Virus record (IMG/VR): IMGVR_UViG_3300009172_000095
Location: 1-20,275 of that record
Origin: a virus
DNA: 20,275 nt
Reading direction: 5' to 3' (one strand)
This document shows positions 1 through 7,210 of this stretch, one piece after another. The notes beneath the pieces were generated by a model. The model saw only the letters and a program-made list of their open reading frames with translations, did no database searches and was not told the origin of the DNA. How positions within the stretch are numbered: position 1 is the stretch's first letter; every line of letters starts with the position of its first letter. The position numbers and the translations under genes are program-made.

Positions 1-461
1 GTAGTGTTATTGCCGAATCAAGAACTGCATTAGCAAAAGAAGCATTAGAAAAAAATGCTTCTCACTTGTTGTGGCTCGACAGTGATATGCACTTTCCGCC
101 ATCTGTTTTCGAAACTCTGTTATCACACAACAAAGACATTGTCGCAGGCCAATACAGTACTAGGTATTCACCGTATCAAACTGTTGCATTTACCGATCCT
201 GATGATATACAAAAAAGACTCAATGAAAACAATGGGTTACACCAGGTATGGGCAGTAGGTATGGGATGTATGTTGGTTAATGCAGATGTGTATAACAACT
301 TGCCAAAGCCGTGGTTTGACCACGAATATAACAAACGATTAGATACTTTTAGCGGAGAGGATATATACTTTTGTAATCAAGCAATGCACCACGGTTACGA
401 AGTATGGATAGATGCAGGTATCAAACTTGCACATTATGGAACAAAGGCAAATATACTATGA
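1..461 (+). CDS. GT-A glycosyltransferase, 3' part (5' end outside window)
   Basis: The reading frame is open from base 3, so the start codon lies to the left and only about 152 C-terminal residues are seen. The segment LLWLDSDMHFPP has the hydrophobic strand followed by a DxD motif (DSD) that binds the metal and nucleotide-sugar in GT-A transferases. It is followed by a VAGQYSTRYS strand, a GMGCMLVNADV core strand, and an acidic GEDIYFCNQAMHHGYEVWIDAG segment with a late histidine (AHYG) typical of the C-terminal half of GT-A folds. Phage members of this type usually modify phage or host surface sugars or modified DNA bases; the substrate cannot be read here. The TGA stop overlaps the ATG of the next gene (ATGA at 458-461), which indicates translational coupling to another glycosyltransferase-like gene. 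Family-level call good; acceptor unknown. Confidence 0.75.
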   Translation, partial: SVIAESRTALAKEALEKNASHLLWLDSDMHFPPSVFETLLSHNKDIVAGQYSTRYSPYQTVAFTDPDDIQKRLNENNGLHQVWAVGMGCMLVNADVYNNLPKPWFDHEYNKRLDTFSGEDIYFCNQAMHHGYEVWIDAGIKLAHYGTKANIL

Positions 462-3091
462 AAGCTATTGACAGATTTGAAAGACTAAATGTACAGACAA
501 CAACTATGTTTCCTGGACAAGATTCTTTAAAGAATCATATTTTAAACAAAGCAGATATTTTGTATGTTGATAATCCTACAGACTTTTCTGTATTAGAAAC
601 ATATACAGGAAACTCTAAGTTTGTATGGTTGGTTGATAAAAATATTACAACGTATGCAAGTTTTCCTTGGTATTACAAACCTAGCAACAACAGCATTTAT
701 AAGTTTCCTTATGTATTTGATAAAAGCCGTAAAGTAAAAACATTTGATAGTGTAGTACTTGTTCCAGTAGACGCACACACAGTAGAATATAATATTGTAC
801 ACGAAAACTATATTGCCGGACATTATGATCCGTACAATGGTAAAGACAAGTTTGATATTTTTTATATTGGTAAAGATAAAACAGTATTAGAAAAACTAGA
901 AGCTCGAGGGTTTGACTTACAAGTAGTCAAAACATATGAACAAGCACAGCAACAAAGTTTTACAGATATGTTCTGGATTGTTTACGACGATACAGATGTA
1001 AGAGATACTTTCAAGTTTAGTTATAAACCAGACGAATGGAGTTATGACATACCACATGTGTTTGGCAATGGAGACATTGATACACTAGACGGTATTGTAC
1101 TTTGTCCAAAGTCTTATAATATTACCGATCGTGAAATTACTCATCGCTTTTTTGCTAACAAAAAAGAAGTTAGGATTATGGCAAGTAATCCACGCAAGTA
1201 CGATGTATACACTGTTAAAAACTACAGTGATTATTTGTATGCAATGGAAAATACTACTACAGATATGTTCTGGGGATACTCAGAGCAAGTTGTTATTGAA
1301 GAAGATTTTAAGTTTGATTATTATATTAGTCATCACAGCAGCGACAGAAAAATCAATCATGCGTGGCTAAATGGAAACAAATATGATGGGGTATTTTTGT
1401 TTAGTAAGTATGTTAAACTAAGCAAAGAAGAAATAGAACTTAAAGAACCAACTGAAAAAATTGATCACGATATTGTTGCAAGTAATCCGCATGACTTTGA
1501 AACATTTGCTGTAGACACATATGAACAATATGTTAATGCATTTAATCATTGCCAAACTGATATGTTTTGGTTAGTACCTAGTGATGTAGAAGTGTGTGAT
1601 AATTTTAAATGGAGCAAATACTTTCATGAACAAAGCACTTTTGACAGATCAACAAATCATGTTTTCTTAAATGGCGAACACTATGACGGTATTGCACTTT
1701 TAACTAAAACTGCTAAAATATCCGAAAAAGAGTTTGAACATAGATTTTATGTAAACAAAAAAGAGCATAACGTGGTTGCAAGTAATCCTAAAAAATATAA
1801 TAAGTTTACTATTAACAACTACGAAGATTATACAGAAGCATTATATAATACCGATACTGAAATGTTTTGGGGTGTGCCAGCTGATATTGAAGTAGATAAA
1901 GACTTTGACTTTGATTTGTACTTTAGTCATCAGAACTCCTACGATAGAAATATTAATCATGTTTTCCTAAATGATGAAAACTATGATGGTATTGTATTGT
2001 ATAGTAAAAATGTATTAGTTAGTGAAAAAGAAATTGAGCATAGATTTCTTATTAAGAAAAAAGAATACAATATTGTAGCAAGTACTCCAAAGCCTTATCC
2101 TATATACACTGTAAATAGTTACAAAGATTATTTAGAAGCTAAGGAATCTTGTAATGTTGATATGTTTTGGATGGTAAATCATTCATTTTTACCCGTCTAT
2201 GATTTTAACTGGAACTTTTATATTAGTCATCACAATCAATATGAAAGAAAAGTTAATCACGTTTGGAAAAATGGAGATTTTTATGACGGTATTGCATTAG
2301 TTAGTAAACACTTAAATATTAGTCAGCGTGAAATTGATTATAGATTCTTTGTTACTAAAAAAGAATACGACGAAGTTGGCAGTATGCCTAACCCGTATGA
2401 TATTGTGTTTATTAGTAACGGCGAAGCTAATGCCGAAGAAAACTTTGACGATTTATCTTTTAGATTTCCAAGAGCTAAACGTGTAATGGATATTAAAGGA
2501 ATTCATGCTGCTCACAAACGTGCAGCAGAACTAGTAGAAACAGAAATGTTTTGGGTAGTTGACGGGGATGCAAACGTTATTGATAATTTTGACTTTAGTT
2601 ATTATATTCCGGCATACGACATTGATGGCAAAGATACTGTTTATGTTTGGAGAAGTTTAAATCCTGTTAACAAGCTAGTATACGGATATGGCGGCGTAAA
2701 ACTACTACCTACTATGTTAACACGAAACTTAGATGAACGCACAACAGATATGACTACTAGTATTAGTGATAAGTTTAAAGGCATTAACGAAATGAGTAAT
2801 ACTACTATCTTTAATACAGATGCGTTTAGTGCCTGGCGCAGCGGATTTAGAGAATGTGCTAAGTTAGCATCAAAAATTATTGCTAGACAGCAAGACGACG
2901 AAACAGATTTTAGATTAGACGCATGGTGTACTAGAGGGTCAGCAGAGTCATTTGGAGATGCAACTATTGCTGGTGCAATCGCAGGCAGAGCATTTGGAAC
3001 TGAAAATAAAGATAATCTAACCGAGCTTGCAAAGATTAATGATTTTGAATGGTTGCATGAAACGTTTACGCAATCATATCCACAAGTCTAA
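458..3091 (+). CDS. Multi-repeat glycosyltransferase-like protein (877 aa)
   Basis: The start is taken at the ATG overlapping the upstream stop (ATGA). An earlier in-frame ATG at 404 would lie inside the upstream gene. The protein is built of serial copies of a module of about 100 residues, anchored by a T(D/E)MFW motif at residues 169, 268, 367, 467 and 567 and again at 695 in a longer C-terminal domain. A decayed copy (KFVWLVD) is at residue 54. Each copy also has a (V/A)(W/F)xNGxxYDG(I/V) element, an EIEHRF-like element and VASNP. Only the last domain (about 640-877) looks like a whole transferase: DIVFISNGE strand, then WVVDGDANV with DGD at 702-704 in the DxD position, then VWRSLNPVN and YGYGGVKL. 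The other copies have D-D, E-Q, D-E or no acidic pair there. I infer one active C-terminal GT-A-like domain with a string of degenerate domains that might bind sugar or space the enzyme. No signal peptide or membrane segment is evident. The substrate is unknown. Confidence 0.7.
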   Translation: MKAIDRFERLNVQTTTMFPGQDSLKNHILNKADILYVDNPTDFSVLETYTGNSKFVWLVDKNITTYASFPWYYKPSNNSIYKFPYVFDKSRKVKTFDSVVLVPVDAHTVEYNIVHENYIAGHYDPYNGKDKFDIFYIGKDKTVLEKLEARGFDLQVVKTYEQAQQQSFTDMFWIVYDDTDVRDTFKFSYKPDEWSYDIPHVFGNGDIDTLDGIVLCPKSYNITDREITHRFFANKKEVRIMASNPRKYDVYTVKNYSDYLYAMENTTTDMFWGYSEQVVIEEDFKFDYYISHHSSDRKINHAWLNGNKYDGVFLFSKYVKLSKEEIELKEPTEKIDHDIVASNPHDFETFAVDTYEQYVNAFNHCQTDMFWLVPSDVEVCDNFKWSKYFHEQSTFDRSTNHVFLNGEHYDGIALLTKTAKISEKEFEHRFYVNKKEHNVVASNPKKYNKFTINNYEDYTEALYNTDTEMFWGVPADIEVDKDFDFDLYFSHQNSYDRNINHVFLNDENYDGIVLYSKNVLVSEKEIEHRFLIKKKEYNIVASTPKPYPIYTVNSYKDYLEAKESCNVDMFWMVNHSFLPVYDFNWNFYISHHNQYERKVNHVWKNGDFYDGIALVSKHLNISQREIDYRFFVTKKEYDEVGSMPNPYDIVFISNGEANAEENFDDLSFRFPRAKRVMDIKGIHAAHKRAAELVETEMFWVVDGDANVIDNFDFSYYIPAYDIDGKDTVYVWRSLNPVNKLVYGYGGVKLLPTMLTRNLDERTTDMTTSISDKFKGINEMSNTTIFNTDAFSAWRSGFRECAKLASKIIARQQDDETDFRLDAWCTRGSAESFGDATIAGAIAGRAFGTENKDNLTELAKINDFEWLHETFTQSYPQV
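1178..2374 (+). repeat. Four in-frame tandem repeats of about 99-100 codons
   Basis: Within the 877-aa protein, residues 241-639 form four units with nearly constant length: the TDMFW-type anchor recurs at nucleotides 1259, 1556, 1856 and 2156 (steps of 297, 300 and 300). A fifth, less similar unit precedes them (anchor at 962, also 297 bases earlier). Similarity is clear in the protein but the DNA copies have diverged, so this is an old amplification kept in frame, not a recent duplication or assembly artefact. Confidence 0.85.
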
Positions 3092-3500
3092 TAACCGTAT
3101 CGAGTTTTTTTTGATTAGTTTTACTTCTTAGTGTATTGTTTAACCCGTTGTGCAACGGTTTAGGCCATGCGCTAAATGTTACCCACGCATATCCATTGTG
3201 TTCGTCATTTAGTTTAGGAATAAACTCATTGTTTATTACACACAAATATGTATGGAAACTAAAGTGACTATCACTGCTTATAAAAGTTTCTAGTGGAATA
3301 GTTTTTTTAATATTAGAAACTACTCCAATTTCTTCTTCAATTTCTCTTTTTAAGCCTTCCCACGGAGTTTCGGCTCCTTCGTTTGTACCACCGACTAATC
3401 CCCAAAGATTTTTTGTTTTTCCTTTGGTACGATGTAAAAAGAGAAATCTTTTTGTTTCAAGACTGTAAAATAGAGCACCACTACAAATTATTTTATTCAT
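3066..3500 (-). CDS. Nudix hydrolase (144 aa)
   Basis: A full Nudix box is visible: G-x5-E-x7-REIEEEIGV, matching GX5EX7REUXEEXGU, in the context WGLVGGTNEGAETPWEGLK. The family hydrolyses a nucleoside diphosphate linked to another group (NDP-sugars, dNTPs, NADH, capped RNA); the box positions the catalytic glutamates and Mg2+. The substrate cannot be assigned: the residues diagnostic of GDP-mannose hydrolases are not clearly present. I chose the ATG at 3498-3500 (MNKIICSGALFY), which begins the usual first strand; a longer reading would run into gp15. It lies 13 bases after the gp15 stop and has no obvious Shine-Dalgarno, so it is probably read from the gp14-gp15 transcript. Its 3' end overlaps the convergent repeat-protein gene by 26 bases. 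Neighbouring glycosyltransferases make an NDP-sugar substrate possible, as inference only. Confidence 0.88.
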   Translation of the reverse strand: MNKIICSGALFYSLETKRFLFLHRTKGKTKNLWGLVGGTNEGAETPWEGLKREIEEEIGVVSNIKKTIPLETFISSDSHFSFHTYLCVINNEFIPKLNDEHNGYAWVTFSAWPKPLHNGLNNTLRSKTNQKKLDTVIRLVDMIA

Positions 3501-3513
3501 ACAAATACTTATT

Positions 3514-5217
3514 TTAAAGTGTAATAGTCCAAGTGCCTCGTGGATAATATCCGTCAACTGCACTCTGCCAGTAGTAGTTATTCCAATAAAACTGTTGTCC
3601 TGTGGTTATATTAGTAACATATGTAGTTGTAGTATTTTCACTTGAGTTCCATATATTAACCCATTTAGATCCGTTCCATTCAGCAATGTCATTTGCATCT
3701 GCTGAAAAGTCAGTGTTGTCTGCATTTTTCCATGCAGCAGGGCCCTGTTCGTTGAGATTTAAAACATAAGAAACTACATCGTCTACATCATACTTTGTAG
3801 TTAAGTTTAATACAAACTTGTCGTTGACGTTTGATTTTGTTGCAGCAACAGGCACCCCGTTAACAAATACCTGGAATGTAGTTACACGTTCGTCGCCTTC
3901 TCTGCCTGCTAAATCACTGCTGCTAATAATATAATCTATGTCAGTATCTATTCTTGTACTGCTGGCAGTTGCTTTAAAGGTACGTTCAACTTTGTAACCA
4001 ATAGGGCCAAGCATTAGTATTCTTACGCCCGAAGCCTTAACAGTGTTAGGATTAAATGTTATTGGATCAACAATATAGTCTATTGTACCATCTGATTTAG
4101 TTGGTCCGACTAAAATAGTATTTGCTGGCAATGTATCCTCGTCCCAATCAATGATCATATTCATTGTGTCGTTTTCGTATACATTAAATGTACCAACTAT
4201 CTCGCCGGTCATTTCTGCTCTACGTAATCTAATCTGACTTATGCCGGGCTGGTACTGGGATGGCAATTCAGCTTCGAGTATATTCTTCCAACTAATATCT
4301 CCAACTCGTAGACTTTTATTCTTTGCTAGTTGAGCAGTGTCGTTGTTAACAATTAAATCAAAGTTGCGATAACTTACAATCAATGGGTTTGATAAGTTAA
4401 GCGATCCATTTCCAATATTTTGAGTACTTGTAATACCAATACTACCGTCATTAACAACAGTTCCATCTGGCAATACTGTAACTCCGCTTGCTGCTCCTGC
4501 GTCTCCGTTAGTGGATGGATTAAATCCTTCTAAGCTAATAGTACCTGCGTCTTGATTGTAAACACTTGTAATAATATCTGTGATAATACCAAGTTTTTTA
4601 ACTTTACTTGGCGGAGATATATAAATGGGCGCAGTAAATCCTAATGTAGCAACATCAATATCGTCCTGTGTTCCTACTGGTACTGTTCTACTACTAAAGT
4701 TAATATCTTCCAAATATAACACACTTAAACTTGTCCAGTCGACATAGTTGTCAGACGTTTGAAATTCTAAGTCTGGATTAAACAGCATAAAGATTTGTTC
4801 TAATATTTGCAGTTTTTGATCAGTACTTGTTGACCAAACATCAACATTAACACTTAATGTGTAAGGAGTTGGGTGCAATCTTTCAACTGTGTATCCTTTA
4901 GCTTGACTTGCTGTGTAACTACTTGTCCCTGCGTCGAACGTTTTTTCTCTAAGATTAATCTTACTTACATAACTACTGTCGCTTAGTCTAGCTCTGTCCA
5001 TTTGTAAGCTAGTAATATATACACCCATTCTTGGCGCACTTGGTAGTTTGTTGTCACTGTTTTCTCTAATAATACTAGCAACCTGTCTTGTAATATCACC
5101 ATACAACACCGGAACTACTTTAATATCGCCTTCGCCGTCGCGATAGCTAAAATTACTAAATGCTCTTACAATCTGTGTAATGTATCTACGTATCTGTCCA
5201 TCATAGAAAAATTGCAT
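3514..5217 (-). CDS. 15: gp15-like tail sheath stabiliser with long C-terminal extension (567 aa)
   Basis: Residues 1 to about 210 align by eye with T4 gp15, the ring that caps the tail tube and sheath and joins the tail to the head. Matches include FYDGQIRRYITQIVRAFSNF near the N-terminus (T4 FYNSSFRRYATLMGDLFSNI), PRMGVYITSLQMDRAR, the PTPYTLSVNVDVWS strand, and LQILEQIFMLFNPDLEF (T4 FQIVEQILPYFQPHF), ending in the IYISPPSK strand. T4 gp15 is 272 aa; here about 350 more residues follow, rich in beta-forming and Ser/Thr/Asn/Asp residues and ending with aromatic WNGSKWV, FYWNNYYW and PRGTW motifs. The extension may decorate the neck. It follows gp14 with a TAATG one-base overlap, so the two are translationally coupled. 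Identity of the core is well supported; the role of the extension is unknown. Confidence 0.86.
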   Translation of the reverse strand: MQFFYDGQIRRYITQIVRAFSNFSYRDGEGDIKVVPVLYGDITRQVASIIRENSDNKLPSAPRMGVYITSLQMDRARLSDSSYVSKINLREKTFDAGTSSYTASQAKGYTVERLHPTPYTLSVNVDVWSTSTDQKLQILEQIFMLFNPDLEFQTSDNYVDWTSLSVLYLEDINFSSRTVPVGTQDDIDVATLGFTAPIYISPPSKVKKLGIITDIITSVYNQDAGTISLEGFNPSTNGDAGAASGVTVLPDGTVVNDGSIGITSTQNIGNGSLNLSNPLIVSYRNFDLIVNNDTAQLAKNKSLRVGDISWKNILEAELPSQYQPGISQIRLRRAEMTGEIVGTFNVYENDTMNMIIDWDEDTLPANTILVGPTKSDGTIDYIVDPITFNPNTVKASGVRILMLGPIGYKVERTFKATASSTRIDTDIDYIISSSDLAGREGDERVTTFQVFVNGVPVAATKSNVNDKFVLNLTTKYDVDDVVSYVLNLNEQGPAAWKNADNTDFSADANDIAEWNGSKWVNIWNSSENTTTTYVTNITTGQQFYWNNYYWQSAVDGYYPRGTWTITL

Positions 5218-6371
5218 TAGTCACCTGCCTTTGCTCTTAGAGCTTTACTCAGAGCCTGTCTTTCAACAACTTCTTCTCCGCTAATACTATTTACTGTTGT
5301 GTTGTTTATAAACGTGCCTTTTAGAGTATCGCGACCACTTGTTTGTGTAAGTGTGGTTCTTACTGAATCTTCTATTTTGCGCCAACTATTTCCATCGTAT
5401 CTAAACAATCTATTAGGAGACAAATCAATTCTTAAAAAGTAATCGCCTGTATCTGGTCCGCCTGGAAAACTAATGCCAGTACCATACGGTGCACCATTAG
5501 GCGGTATTCCGTCACCGACAAGATATCCTTGATATCCGTTTCCATCAGGAGTAACAAAAACTGTATCTGCTGTTATTCCGCCGTCTGCTAATAATGTATT
5601 ATAGTCAGTACTTACTATTTGAACCTCGCCTACATCATTAACTTGTAATGTGTAAAACTGTATAGTTTCGTATCCGCTCAGTGGAACGTCAACTTCGGCT
5701 TGTGCAATAATAGCATTGTTTATTTCTATCTCTTTATCATATGTACTAAGCACATCTCTAAGAGTTGTGTCACTGCCTTCTTCTGCTGGCAAGTCTAGTA
5801 TATCTTTGTATTCTTGTGAATCAAGTATTTGCTTACTTCTTACTCTGTACAAATGTGGATACCAAGTCTGACTGAATCCTTCTGCTGCTCTTGTTACTTC
5901 GTCAACAACATAAAAACGTTTTAGTGCAACATTATAATCGTTAGCAGCGTACTCGTCCTTCATGTGCGGGAGTTCTATTACATCACCTGGCATAATCTTT
6001 CTGCCAAGTTGTTTAACACTACTGTTAATGTGTATTGTCATAAACAAAGTATCATTTTGTAAAAATAACCCAAACTGACTTAGATCAAAATCCTGATCGC
6101 TTACATTGTAATGACCTCGAATAGTATAAATGTCTTCATCGTATTTGCGATCTCTATTTTCTAAAAATAACAAGTCTTGAATGTTAGTTTCTTTAACAAC
6201 ATCATAAACGGGTTGTTCGGCAGTTGCATCTTCTGCTAACGTAGTCTTTGGACCAAGATATTTGTGTATATTAAAATCAGTCCCTCCAACGGTAAACTGC
6301 TCGAGGACAACACCATCGATGAAACTGTAATCTTTTGTTTTTTCTGGTCTATATAAACTTAGTCTTGGCAT
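5217..6371 (-). CDS. 14: gp14-like neck protein (384 aa)
   Basis: This is the likely homologue of T4 gp14, which with gp13 forms the neck sealing the portal after packaging. Shared features are the N-terminal block with FTVGGTDFNIHKYLGP, an ENRDRKYDEDIYTIRGHY region, DFDLSQFGLFLQNDTLFMTI, the IMPGDVIELPH strand (T4 EPKEGDLIYFPM) and a following FYVVDEV strand. T4 gp14 is 256 aa. The extra C-terminal third includes a GDYFLRID...NRLFRYDGNSW hairpin-like motif at 309-330, a type seen in several tail and neck proteins. I start at the ATG at 6369-6371 (MPRLSLYRPEK) rather than 6404, because the late-promoter box lies between them and would otherwise sit inside the coding region. The ATG follows the box by 5 bases without a Shine-Dalgarno. 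The next gene, gp15, overlaps by one base. Confidence 0.82.
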   Translation of the reverse strand: MPRLSLYRPEKTKDYSFIDGVVLEQFTVGGTDFNIHKYLGPKTTLAEDATAEQPVYDVVKETNIQDLLFLENRDRKYDEDIYTIRGHYNVSDQDFDLSQFGLFLQNDTLFMTIHINSSVKQLGRKIMPGDVIELPHMKDEYAANDYNVALKRFYVVDEVTRAAEGFSQTWYPHLYRVRSKQILDSQEYKDILDLPAEEGSDTTLRDVLSTYDKEIEINNAIIAQAEVDVPLSGYETIQFYTLQVNDVGEVQIVSTDYNTLLADGGITADTVFVTPDGNGYQGYLVGDGIPPNGAPYGTGISFPGGPDTGDYFLRIDLSPNRLFRYDGNSWRKIEDSVRTTLTQTSGRDTLKGTFINNTTVNSISGEEVVERQALSKALRAKAGD

Positions 6372-6376
6372 ATGTA

Positions 6377-6384
6377 TATTTAGC
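6377..6384 (-). promoter_or_regulatory. T4-type late promoter box (GCTAAATA) for gp14-gp15-Nudix
   Basis: Read on the minus strand this is GCTAAATA, ending 5 bases before the gp14 ATG. It matches the TATAAATA core recognised by the phage late sigma factor (gp55 in T4). Transcription would start at or very near the ATG, giving a leaderless or nearly leaderless message. It shares base 6384 with the plus-strand box for gp13. Confidence 0.6.
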
Positions 6385-6391
6385 ATAAATA
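6384..6391 (+). promoter_or_regulatory. T4-type late promoter box (CATAAATA) for gp13
   Basis: CATAAATA differs from the T4 late core TATAAATA at one base and lies 16 bases before the gp13 ATG, with a Shine-Dalgarno (GTGGAG, 6395-6400) in between. It abuts the minus-strand box for gp14. Confidence 0.65.
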
Positions 6392-6407
6392 CTTGTGGAG
6401 ACAAACA

Positions 6408-7169
6408 ATGACCGACTTAACAACACAAAAACAAGAAGTATTTGATTATGTAAACGCTTTCCTAGGCGGAGGAATGGTCGACGTTGAACTAGACCCAATC
6501 CACTACAATACAGCACTATCAAAAAGTCTAAGCAAATATAGACAGCGCAGTGAAAACGCAGTTGAAGAAAGTTATATTACACTTGCATTATCGCAAGATC
6601 AAAACGCATACACATTGCCTACTGATATTATTGAAGTAAGAAAAGTTTATAGACGCAGTGTTGGTAGTAGACTTGGCGGCAACGCTAGTGGCGGAACAAC
6701 GTTTGAACCATTCAACCTTGCTTATACAAACACATACTTGTTAGCAGGAAGTGGCATCGGCGGCTTAGCAACATACGATATGTTTGCTCAACAGCAAGAA
6801 CTTGTAGGACGTATGTTTGGCTCGTTTATTGAGTTCACTTGGAATACAAGTAATAAGAAACTAACAATACTAACACGCCCTAGAGCAGAAGAAGAAGTGC
6901 TGTTGTGGTGCTATAATCATAGACCCGACTTTGAGTTGTTTAAAGATTACAAAGCATTCCAGTGGCTTAAAGATTATACACTTGCTAACTGTAAGTATAT
7001 GCTAGGTGAAGCACGTAGTAAGTTTGCAACTATTGCAGGCCCAGGCGGTGGAACAACACTAAATGGTGATAGTTTAAAATCCGAAGCACAGCAAGAGATG
7101 GAAAAACTAGAAAACGATCTAGCAATGTCAGTTGCAGGCGGCGTCGGCTACGGATTCTTAATCGGATAA
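6408..7169 (+). CDS. 13: gp13-like neck protein (253 aa)
   Basis: T4 gp13 is the neck (head-completion) protein that binds the portal after DNA packaging. The layout here agrees with it: an N-terminal helix followed by GGGMVDVELDPIHYNTALSKSLSKYRQRS (T4 has [28 protein letters not shown]), a central beta region with IEVRKVYRRSVGS, a Gly-rich loop, MFGSFIEFTWNTSNKKLTI, then WLKDYTLANCKYMLGEARSKF and a C-terminal VGYGFLIG (T4 ends PPFGILVG). It is shorter than T4 gp13 (309 aa). I chose the ATG at 6408 because GGAG at 6397-6400 lies 7 bases upstream; an earlier in-frame start at 6393 would overlap that site. Divergent from gp14, its expected partner. Followed by an unrelated early-type promoter. 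Confidence 0.84.
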   Translation: MTDLTTQKQEVFDYVNAFLGGGMVDVELDPIHYNTALSKSLSKYRQRSENAVEESYITLALSQDQNAYTLPTDIIEVRKVYRRSVGSRLGGNASGGTTFEPFNLAYTNTYLLAGSGIGGLATYDMFAQQQELVGRMFGSFIEFTWNTSNKKLTILTRPRAEEEVLLWCYNHRPDFELFKDYKAFQWLKDYTLANCKYMLGEARSKFATIAGPGGGTTLNGDSLKSEAQQEMEKLENDLAMSVAGGVGYGFLIG

Positions 7170-7175
7170 AATCTA

Positions 7176-7204
7176 TTGACACTATTTAAATAGTATGCTA
7201 TAGT
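7176..7204 (+). promoter_or_regulatory. Sigma70-type promoter for dNMP kinase
   Basis: TTGACA at 7176-7181, a 17-base spacer, and TATAGT at 7199-7204 give a near-consensus sigma70 promoter. The expected start site falls at about 7211, the A of the ATG, so the message would be leaderless; no Shine-Dalgarno is present. The spacer contains a 14-base perfect palindrome (7181-7194). Confidence 0.72.
7181..7194. promoter_or_regulatory. 14-base palindrome in promoter spacer (possible operator)
   Basis: ACTATTTAAATAGT is its own reverse complement and fills most of the space between the -35 and -10 elements. A dimeric regulator bound here would block host polymerase. It is AT-rich, so chance occurrence is possible; binding is inference. 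Confidence 0.35.
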
Positions 7205-7210
7205 AATACT

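Noticed and set aside
404-457. Upstream in-frame ATG for the 877-aa gene
   Set aside because: It would lie within the preceding transferase gene; the ATGA overlap at 458 is the usual phage arrangement.
1178-2374. Tandem 300-base repeats as an assembly artefact
   Set aside because: The copies differ substantially in DNA and protein sequence, so they cannot come from collapsed or duplicated reads.
3105-3112. Run of eight T after the 877-aa gene, as a + strand terminator
   Set aside because: No convincing stem precedes it, and the bases encode Lys codons of the Nudix gene on the other strand.
5288-5295. AGTAAATA on the minus strand inside gp14, upstream of gp15
   Set aside because: It fits the box, but lies within coding sequence about 70 bases from gp15, which is coupled to gp14; the hexamer TAAATA is expected by chance in DNA this AT-rich.
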